A stretch of DNA of 5,357 nt from Bdellovibrionales bacterium (GTDB lineage Bacteria > Bdellovibrionota > Bdellovibrionia > Bdellovibrionales > Bdellovibrionaceae): assembly GCA_027320785.1 (NCBI GenBank), contig DAHVKR010000106.1:288-5644 (forward strand), in the 5' to 3' direction. Within the stretch, counting starts at the first letter, position 1. Each line of letters opens with the position of its first letter. Both the position numbers and the translations under genes were made by a program. A model generated the notes under the pieces. The model made no database searches. It was not told where the DNA came from and was given only the letters and a program-made list of their open reading frames with translations. This document shows positions 1 through 5,357 of this stretch, one piece after another.

Positions 1-1
1 T

Positions 2-1237
2 CGCCTGAATGAGCTTAATCAAAATTTTAAATTCTTAGAAGCACAACGACTGGAGCAAAGAACTTATTATGATATTGAGATGATGGATCAAATGGGATTT
101 TGTTCGGGCATTGAAAACTACTCTCGTCATTTTACAGGACGAGGTGAGGGTGAACCACCTCCGACATTGCTGGAGTATTTCCCTAAGGAATTTATCACAT
201 TCATTGATGAGTCTCATATTACGGTCCCTCAGATTGGTGGAATGTATAGAGGAGATCGGGCTCGAAAAACAACTTTAGTCGAACATGGTTTTCGTCTTCC
301 ATCGGCATTAGATAATAGACCTCTTAATTTTCAAGAATTTGAAAAAATGATGGATCAAGTTGTTTATGTTTCAGCAACGCCTGGATCTTATGAGCTTCAG
401 AAATCAGAAGGTGTGATCGTCGAACAAATTATTCGTCCCACAGGTCTTGTCGATCCTATCGTCGAGATTCGCCCTGTTCGTCATCAGGTCGATGATCTTT
501 TAAAAGAAATTCGAGATCGGATGAAACGGCATGAGCGAGTTTTGATTACCACTCTCACGAAAAGAAGTGCTGAAGATCTGACGGAGTATTATGAGTCTTT
601 AGGGTTGAAGGTGAAGTACCTGCACTCAGATATTGATACCATGGAACGGGTTGAGATTATCCGAGATCTCCGTTTGGGTGTGTTTGATGTCCTTGTGGGA
701 ATTAATCTTCTTCGAGAAGGTTTGGACATTCCCGAGGTGAGTCTGGTTGGCATTACGGATGCGGATAAGGAAGGCTTCCTGAGGTCGGAAAGATCTTTGA
801 TTCAAACCATTGGGCGTGCGGCTCGAAATGCCCAAGGACGCGTTATATTGTATGCGGATGTGGTGACGGACTCCATACGCAAAGCCATGGCCGAAACAGA
901 TAGACGTCGCCATATTCAGCAAGAGTATAACAAAGAACACCACATCACACCGAAGACCATTCAAAAGAAAATCAGCGAAGGTTTGGGTGATCTTTTTGAT
1001 GGCTCGGTAGGAGCTCAAAAGCTTCGCGCGAGTGATGATCCACAAAAAATGAAAAAGCTTGTTGAAAAACCTCAAGCTTTAGAAAAAGAACTGAATAAGT
1101 TGAAAGAAAAAATGCGCCAAATGGCACAGAAACTTGAGTTTGAAGAAGCCGCCAAAATTCGAGATGAAATTAAACGTCTCCAAATACTTCAACTTCAAGC
1201 CATGAGCGGTGCAACGGAAAAGTTAGAAGAATCATGA
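2..1237 (+). CDS. uvrB: UvrB, excinuclease ABC subunit B (C-terminal part, 5' end outside window)
   Basis: UvrB is the DNA-damage-verifying helicase-like subunit of cytoplasmic nucleotide excision repair; it takes damaged DNA from UvrA and recruits UvrC. The frame is open from base 2, before the first ATG at 80, and the upstream residues ([16 protein letters not shown]) are already typical UvrB, so the gene is cut by the window edge. Visible, by fragment residue: the Walker B box DESH at about 69-72, then [21 protein letters not shown], the TTLTKR and LHSDIDT motifs, [10 protein letters not shown], and helicase motif [11 protein letters not shown] at about 268-276. The C-terminal UVR hairpin (about 358-394, core [13 protein letters not shown]) binds UvrC. 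Aligning DESH with E. coli D338 from memory implies about 270 missing residues and a normal full length near 680. The Walker A and damage-binding beta-hairpin are therefore not seen. The stop overlaps the uvrC start. No frameshift or lost motif is visible. Confidence 0.98.
   Translation, partial: RLNELNQNFKFLEAQRLEQRTYYDIEMMDQMGFCSGIENYSRHFTGRGEGEPPPTLLEYFPKEFITFIDESHITVPQIGGMYRGDRARKTTLVEHGFRLPSALDNRPLNFQEFEKMMDQVVYVSATPGSYELQKSEGVIVEQIIRPTGLVDPIVEIRPVRHQVDDLLKEIRDRMKRHERVLITTLTKRSAEDLTEYYESLGLKVKYLHSDIDTMERVEIIRDLRLGVFDVLVGINLLREGLDIPEVSLVGITDADKEGFLRSERSLIQTIGRAARNAQGRVILYADVVTDSIRKAMAETDRRRHIQQEYNKEHHITPKTIQKKISEGLGDLFDGSVGAQKLRASDDPQKMKKLVEKPQALEKELNKLKEKMRQMAQKLEFEEAAKIRDEIKRLQILQLQAMSGATEKLEES
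1226..1237 (+). promoter_or_regulatory. uvrB/uvrC ATGA start-stop overlap with weak ribosome binding site
   Basis: The uvrC ATG (1234-1236) shares bases with the uvrB TGA (1235-1237). The only purine-rich stretch before it is GAAGA (1226-1230), just three bases from the start, which is weak and close for a Shine-Dalgarno. This is the usual arrangement for coupled re-initiation by ribosomes finishing uvrB, which would tie UvrC output to UvrB output. The overlap is seen directly; the coupling is inferred. Confidence 0.75.
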
Positions 1238-3108
1238 GTCCACGTTGGAGTGAGCTGAAAGAGCAAATAAAAGATTTTCCCACTCAAAGTGGGGTGTACT
1301 TGATGAAATCAAGTGCCGATAAAATCTTGTATGTTGGAAAAGCAAAAAACCTCCGAAACCGTGTGCGAAGTTATTTTCTTGAGTCATTAGATCATCCTAA
1401 AACAGTGATTCTGGTAAAACAGATTCATAGTATCGAATATATTATTACAAAAACAGAGGTAGAAGCTTATCTTCTGGAAGCCTCTTTGATTAAGAAACAT
1501 CGGCCCAAGTATAATATTCGTCTCAAAGACGATAAGTCCTATCCTTATATTAAACTCACGTGGAGCGATGATTTTCCACGTCTTTATCTGGCTCGAAAAG
1601 TGAGAAAAGATGGCAGTCTTTATTTTGGACCCTACACGAGTGGTGGGGCTGTTCATGGGACGATTCGATTTTTGAATCGGACATTTAAGATTCGAGACTG
1701 TACGGATGCCATGTTTAAAACTCGCAAGCGCCCTTGCATGACGTATCAGATCGGGCGTTGTACAGCCCCCTGTGTGGATTATATCAGTCAAAAAGACTAT
1801 AAGGGTGAAGTGGAAGGGGCCCTTCTTTTCTTGAAAGGGCAAAATAAAAAAGTCCTCAAAGGTCTTAAAGAAAAAATGATGACCTATGCGGAAGAGGAAA
1901 AATTTGAGGTGGCCGCTCGCCTTCGGGATTCCATTGACTCGATCAAAGGTATTTTAGAAAAACAATCCGTTATTAACGATACATCTGAAAAAGACCAAGA
2001 TGTGATTAGTTATTACGGTGATGAAAGAGGAACTGTCATTCAGACTCTTCATATTCGACAGGGGCGGGTTTTGGGGACTCGACCTCACTATTTGCAGAAC
2101 CTCAACACTTTAGATTCCTTAGAAGAACCCCGCGAATGGATGATTTCATTTTTGAATCAGTACTACGATGAAAATGTCATTCCAGATGAAGTGATACTCC
2201 CCATGGACTTGGGCTTAGATCTCAATAAACTTTTAGAAGCCGTCTTAAAAGAACGATCTCAACATGAGTGTCGAGTACGTGCTGGAACAAACTCTAAGGC
2301 TCATGCCCTCATTGAAATAGCCCATGAAAATGCCAAAGCCAGTTTTGAAAAATGGCAATCGAAAGCAGAAGAAAAAAAGTTGGGGCTTCAGGAAATACAA
2401 GAAAAGTTTAACTTACCGAAACTTCCGCATCGTATCGAATGCTATGATATTTCCAATTTTCAAGGAGAGGCCAACGTGGCGTCTCAAGTTGTATTCGAGG
2501 ATGGTTTACCGGCTTCGGATCATTACCGTCGCTATCGAATCAAAACGGTGGAGGGGCAGAATGATTTCGCCTCAATGCAAGAGGTTCTATCGCGTCGATT
2601 TCAGCATAAAGAATATGAAGACCCTGATCTGATTATCATTGATGGAGGGAAGGGGCAGCTGGCTCAAGCGGTAAAAATTCTTCAAGATATCAAGCGATCT
2701 GATATTCCTGTTGTGGGTCTGGCAAAATCACGAACTGAAAGCGATTTTCAAAAAAGTGATGTGAAGGCAAGTGAAGAAAGATTCTTTTTGCCAGGGCGTA
2801 GCAACCCCGTTCTTTTTAAAAATAACTCTGAAGCTCATCATATCCTGGTCGGAATTCGAGATGAGGCCCACCGATTTGCGATTCAATATCATCGCAAGCT
2901 TCGTGAAGATCAAACCTTAGAGAGTGAACTGGATTATGTTGTAGGATTAGGAGAAAAACGTAAGAAATCTCTTTTGGCTCAATTTGGCTCTGTCGAGGAA
3001 ATCCGCACAGCAGACCCCGAGGAGATTGCTAAAATCAAAGGCTTTAATCGCGTTCTGGCTGAGAGAATTCTATTGCAGCTCAACGAGAATTTAGAAGAGC
3101 AAGATTGA
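1234..3108 (+). CDS. uvrC: UvrC, excinuclease ABC subunit C (dual-incision nuclease)
   Basis: UvrC makes the 3' and 5' incisions flanking a lesion marked by UvrB. The 624 residues are close to the E. coli length of 610. The N-terminal GIY-YIG nuclease (about 15-98) has GVY at 20-22, YVG at 33-35 and probable catalytic Y33, R43, E82 and N94. C156, C168, C176 and C180 match the cysteines reported to hold a 4Fe-4S cluster in E. coli UvrC. A UVR motif follows at about 207-242 ([11 protein letters not shown]), the UvrB contact. The RNase H-like nuclease has D405 (YDIS), D444 (NDFASM), D470 (DGGKGQL) and H546 (DEAHRFA), spaced like E. coli D399/D438/D466/H538. Tandem helix-hairpin-helix DNA-binding motifs (about 569-617: [13 protein letters not shown], then [12 protein letters not shown]) close the protein. 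The ATG at 1234 puts the GIY motif at the expected distance from the N-terminus. Residue assignments rest on remembered family numbering. Confidence 0.98.
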   Translation: MSPRWSELKEQIKDFPTQSGVYLMKSSADKILYVGKAKNLRNRVRSYFLESLDHPKTVILVKQIHSIEYIITKTEVEAYLLEASLIKKHRPKYNIRLKDDKSYPYIKLTWSDDFPRLYLARKVRKDGSLYFGPYTSGGAVHGTIRFLNRTFKIRDCTDAMFKTRKRPCMTYQIGRCTAPCVDYISQKDYKGEVEGALLFLKGQNKKVLKGLKEKMMTYAEEEKFEVAARLRDSIDSIKGILEKQSVINDTSEKDQDVISYYGDERGTVIQTLHIRQGRVLGTRPHYLQNLNTLDSLEEPREWMISFLNQYYDENVIPDEVILPMDLGLDLNKLLEAVLKERSQHECRVRAGTNSKAHALIEIAHENAKASFEKWQSKAEEKKLGLQEIQEKFNLPKLPHRIECYDISNFQGEANVASQVVFEDGLPASDHYRRYRIKTVEGQNDFASMQEVLSRRFQHKEYEDPDLIIIDGGKGQLAQAVKILQDIKRSDIPVVGLAKSRTESDFQKSDVKASEERFFLPGRSNPVLFKNNSEAHHILVGIRDEAHRFAIQYHRKLREDQTLESELDYVVGLGEKRKKSLLAQFGSVEEIRTADPEEIAKIKGFNRVLAERILLQLNENLEEQD

Positions 3109-3187
3109 TTCAAATCAAGACTGTCTCAAAATGAGAAATCCTCTGTAGAAAATCAAAAAAACTCCGATAAGAACTGTGGAGGAACAT
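3109..3187 (+). other. uvrC to lipoprotein-gene spacer, no convincing promoter or terminator
   Basis: This 79-base A-rich spacer holds a 5-bp hairpin (TCTCA 3124-3128, AAA loop, TGAGA 3132-3136) with no T-run after it, and poor -10-like strings (TAGAAA at 3146, GATAAG at 3166) without a good -35 at the right distance. TTGATT at 3105-3110 resembles a -35 box but has no matching -10. The lipoprotein gene may be read through from uvrBC or may have a promoter I cannot identify. Confidence 0.4.
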
Positions 3188-3190
3188 ATG
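3178..3190 (+). promoter_or_regulatory. Strong Shine-Dalgarno setting the lipoprotein start at ATG 3188
   Basis: GGAGG at 3178-3182 lies five bases before ATG 3188-3190, a near-ideal arrangement. An in-frame GTG at 3176 would put the start on top of this site and add four residues (MEEH) before the positively charged end of the signal peptide, so ATG 3188 is the better start. Confidence 0.85.
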
Positions 3191-3478
3191 TTAAAACACC
3201 TAGGGCTTATCGGCCTGGCTATTTTAGGTTTAACAACTGTTGGATGTTCCATTGATTCAAGCTTATACGGCATTAAACCCGTAGCAGAAACTGTTGTCCG
3301 AAAAGGTGTGAGCCAGGGTATTGTTTCAGGTTCAACGCAGAAAACCTATTCTACAACCAATCATTACTATGTCAGCGTATCAACGGGGGCTCTTACAGAT
3401 AAGGTCACCGGGACTACGGCTCATGGCTACAAAGTCTATATGGGTACTCAGGGACAGATACTCTCAGAAGATCAATAG
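3188..3478 (+). CDS. Small predicted lipoprotein of unknown function
   Basis: This 96-residue protein begins with a short lipoprotein signal peptide: MLKH, a hydrophobic stretch LGLIGLAILGL (5-15), then TTVGC with the candidate lipidated Cys at 20. The -3 residue is Thr, where Leu is commonest, so the lipobox is acceptable but not textbook. Ser at +2 is not the Asp that retains lipoproteins in the inner membrane of E. coli, so outer-membrane anchoring is plausible. The mature part is about 77 residues, rich in Ser, Thr, Gly and Tyr, with beta-like stretches (NHYYVSVSTG, GYKVYMG) and no further cysteine. I recognise no family and assign no function. The ATG is fixed by GGAGG five bases upstream. 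It follows uvrC by 79 bases, but nothing ties it to DNA repair. Its TAG stop lies within the left arm of a downstream inverted repeat. Coding is well supported by the ribosome binding site and signal peptide. Confidence 0.85.
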   Translation: MLKHLGLIGLAILGLTTVGCSIDSSLYGIKPVAETVVRKGVSQGIVSGSTQKTYSTTNHYYVSVSTGALTDKVTGTTAHGYKVYMGTQGQILSEDQ

Positions 3479-3501
3479 GCCCGTTTTTTTCAGGCCTATT
3501 G
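3473..3501. terminator. 9-bp inverted repeat between converging genes, possible bidirectional terminator
   Basis: CAATAGGCC (3473-3481) pairs perfectly with GGCCTATTG (3493-3501) around an 11-base loop that holds a run of seven T (3484-3490). The lipoprotein TAG (3476-3478) lies in the left arm, and the stop of the minus-strand gene is 28 bases from the right arm. Position between converging genes favours a terminator role, but neither strand has a U-run after the stem; the T-run is in the loop. Intrinsic termination is therefore uncertain, and transcript-end protection or pausing is also possible. Confidence 0.5.
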
Positions 3502-3528
3502 CAAATACAAAAATTTTAAATCAAAATT

Positions 3529-5357
3529 CTAATAACCATTGGCAGGAAGAGGCGGAACAAAAGCACCTTCCACTACTTGATTGGTCATAAAGGTATTGAT
3601 CTCAGAGCCCCAACGCATTTTTTGCTCATAAAGAGCATCTGGATTAGCGGGGTACAAAATCAAATCGCGATCTGTACTTTTAATCAAACTTGAGAACATC
3701 TGATAAGCCGCATCTCCGCGCAGGATGGCTCGAACTCGTGTTTCTGAGCTAGAGGCACAGTCAGTTGTTCCATTTCCTTCTGAACAAGCTTGAGTCACCA
3801 TATAGTATCGCTCGCGCTGAGTGTCCGGCATTTTCGTATTATCCGAACAAGCCAAGAAACCATCGCGAACTTTGATACCATATTTAGACTGAAGGTACTG
3901 GGCCATTTCCGGTTTAAATTGGACCAGAGCACAACGTCGGACTGTGGTATCGATTTTATAAGTATCAATATTTACAGACAAACTTTCGGATGAGTCTCGA
4001 GAAACAGAAGCGCTATTGCCAGACGAGCGAACATGGCTAGCTGCAAAGTATAGACTTCCCCCCATACTCACCGGGAAAAAGCGACTGACTGAGCCAATAA
4101 GAGGAGTTGCCTGGCTCCAGATAGACCCGAAAGGGTTACCAAACGGATACAATGACGCAGATGCATTAAAGTTTGCACTCATGGTTGTCGAATTCGCGAT
4201 GGAACTATTAAAGCTTCTTCTTATAGTTAGATTCTCTGTAATGGAGCTGCCAAGCTTCGTGACCTTTGTTTGATCGAGTGAGGTCACAAAGTCGAGAATG
4301 CGAACGGTGAAAAAGTAATTATTTAAAGCATAGGTTGCATAGGGAGCATTACGTTGAGAGTTAATCTCGATATGCTGTATTGAGGCCTTACATTGATCTG
4401 CCAGTGAAAGCCGGTCTGAGTCATCCTCTTTAGTTCCGAAGAAAAATTGCGATAAGCCAGATCTTTGCTTTTCCAAAGCCTTAAATTGGTCATTTACAAT
4501 TAATTTATTACACAAAGATTGAAGAAATAAACTTTGTTGAGCAGAACTCTGTTTGTTTGCCAAAAACTGTTCAAGCTGTTGTTTGAATGGATATTTTGAC
4601 GGAAATGCTATTTGCTTTAATTCCTGTGTCGAAATATCGCTTAAATCCATAAAAGCCATGGCTTGATCTTTTCGTGCGTCTAAAGATTTAGCCATGAATT
4701 TCTCAAGAGGCATTGTCTTTTCATTCTCAGCCTTTATCCTCATGTACTCGTTATAAATAGCATCGGCTTCGATAGGTGTTTGCATGAGTCCAATATTACC
4801 AGGCTCTAAAAGATTGGATACATAACCAATTCCATAACCTTTATAGTGATGAGATTCACCTGGCGTGATGTTTTCAACAGTTACGGCAACTACAGACCGT
4901 ACATCCAAACGAGCTAGGTTGTTTAATTTAATATTGATAAATTTTTGAATGGTTTGCTCTGGTTTTTTATCAAAAGTAAACTGAGAAACAGTATGAACAA
5001 AGCCCACGAGAGACTTTGTTAAAAGCTTTCTTTTTTCAGTTACAGTCAGGTTATGATGAGTTGACGCAATGGAATTGTCAGTACTTAAAACATGGGCGGC
5101 CAAGCTCAATTTATGGCTTTCAGGAGTTTGAGATCGATTCAAGCTCTCAATTGATCCGCTATTTTTAAGCTCCGTTACTATTTTTTCAAGGTCAACACCT
5201 GGGTCATCCATAAATACCAAAGTGACCTTATATTTACCAACTCTGGGTGTGACTTCTTTGTCGGGGTTATCTAAGTTGTTCACTAGATATTTAATATCCA
5301 TATCAACTTGATAAGTATGTTGACTGTAGAGGTTCAAGTTTTGATCTACACTAAATG
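3529..5357 (-). CDS. Large protein of unknown function, probably exported (5' end outside window)
   Basis: The frame stays open to the window edge and shows 608 residues before the TAG at 3531-3529. The first possible start, TTG at 5337-5335, has in-frame coding sequence before it (FSVDQN) and no signal peptide, so the true N-terminus is outside. Numbering from that TTG, residues 1-190 look mixed alpha/beta (KYKVTLVFMDD, RSVVAVTVENI). Residues about 195-310 are charged and helical. Residues about 365-463 are rich in Ser, Asn and Thr with alternating polar and hydrophobic positions (MSANFNASASL; SLSVNIDTYKID) around a hydrophobic Phe/Gly/Pro segment (397-425). The C-terminal part carries C469, C497, C518 and C527; C276 and C316 lie earlier. 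An even cysteine count and the Ser/Asn-rich composition suggest an extracytoplasmic protein, which is inference. I recognise no catalytic motif or family. It converges on the lipoprotein gene, so the two are not in one operon. Confidence 0.85.
   Translation of the reverse strand, partial: FSVDQNLNLYSQHTYQVDMDIKYLVNNLDNPDKEVTPRVGKYKVTLVFMDDPGVDLEKIVTELKNSGSIESLNRSQTPESHKLSLAAHVLSTDNSIASTHHNLTVTEKRKLLTKSLVGFVHTVSQFTFDKKPEQTIQKFINIKLNNLARLDVRSVVAVTVENITPGESHHYKGYGIGYVSNLLEPGNIGLMQTPIEADAIYNEYMRIKAENEKTMPLEKFMAKSLDARKDQAMAFMDLSDISTQELKQIAFPSKYPFKQQLEQFLANKQSSAQQSLFLQSLCNKLIVNDQFKALEKQRSGLSQFFFGTKEDDSDRLSLADQCKASIQHIEINSQRNAPYATYALNNYFFTVRILDFVTSLDQTKVTKLGSSITENLTIRRSFNSSIANSTTMSANFNASASLYPFGNPFGSIWSQATPLIGSVSRFFPVSMGGSLYFAASHVRSSGNSASVSRDSSESLSVNIDTYKIDTTVRRCALVQFKPEMAQYLQSKYGIKVRDGFLACSDNTKMPDTQRERYYMVTQACSEGNGTTDCASSSETRVRAILRGDAAYQMFSSLIKSTDRDLILYPANPDALYEQKMRWGSEINTFMTNQVVEGAFVPPLPANGY

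Noticed and set aside
626..1075. Open minus-strand frame of 149 codons inside uvrB
   Set aside because: It lies wholly opposite strongly conserved uvrB codons, resembles no known protein and is a by-product of codon use on the other strand.
1387..1842. Open minus-strand frame of 151 codons inside uvrC
   Set aside because: It is antisense to the conserved GIY-YIG and cysteine regions of UvrC, with no independent support.
3124..3136. Small hairpin after uvrC as a terminator
   Set aside because: The stem is only five weak pairs with an AAA loop, and no T-run follows.
3105..3171. Sigma-70-type promoter for the lipoprotein gene
   Set aside because: The best -10-like strings match four of six bases and none is paired with an adequate -35 at 16-18 bases, which is what chance gives in A-rich DNA.
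3509..3527. A/T-rich near-palindrome (AAAATTTT followed by AAAATT) beside the minus-strand stop codon
   Set aside because: It is too short and low in complexity to separate from background A/T richness.
3321..3590. Second plus-strand frame overlapping the lipoprotein gene and running over the intergenic hairpin
   Set aside because: It has no ribosome binding site, its product has no signal or motif, and the overlapping frame has both a strong ribosome binding site and a lipoprotein leader.
4016..4273. Open plus-strand frame opposite the Ser/Asn-rich part of the unknown gene
   Set aside because: It lies antisense to a long continuous coding frame and shows no ribosome binding site or recognisable protein features.

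Overview
The window carries the 3' part of a nucleotide-excision-repair operon (uvrB then uvrC, plus strand), a small predicted lipoprotein gene (plus strand) and a long gene of unknown function that converges on them from the minus strand and runs off the right edge. Coding density is high and no gene-free stretch exceeds 300 bases. The lipoprotein signal and the probably exported large protein point to a Gram-negative bacterium of moderate to low G+C. The style, with conserved repair genes beside lineage-specific secreted proteins of no obvious family, would suit Bdellovibrionota or a related former deltaproteobacterial group. That placement is a low-confidence impression, since no taxonomic marker was compared.

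Bases 2-1237 encode the C-terminal 411 residues of UvrB; roughly the first 270 residues lie to the left. uvrC (1234-3108) is complete and starts inside the uvrB stop codon (ATGA), so the two subunits are probably translationally coupled. UvrB receives damaged DNA from UvrA and loads UvrC, which cuts on both sides of the lesion. The C-terminal UVR helical hairpin of UvrB and the internal UVR motif of UvrC, the known contact surfaces, are both readable here, as are both UvrC nuclease sites and the four cysteines linked to an Fe-S cluster.

A 79-base gap leads to the lipoprotein gene (3188-3478), whose start is set by a strong GGAGG. Its stop codon lies in a 9-bp inverted repeat (3473-3501) that fills most of the 50-base space between the converging genes.

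The minus-strand gene (3529 to beyond 5357) shows 608 residues, open at its N-terminus. I do not recognise it. It has a mixed N-terminal part, a charged helical middle, a Ser/Asn/Thr-rich alternating beta-like region around a hydrophobic Phe/Gly/Pro segment, and a cysteine-bearing C-terminal part. It is the only part of the window that could be new biology; the rest is ordinary. No RNA gene, CRISPR array, insertion sequence or other mobile element was seen.
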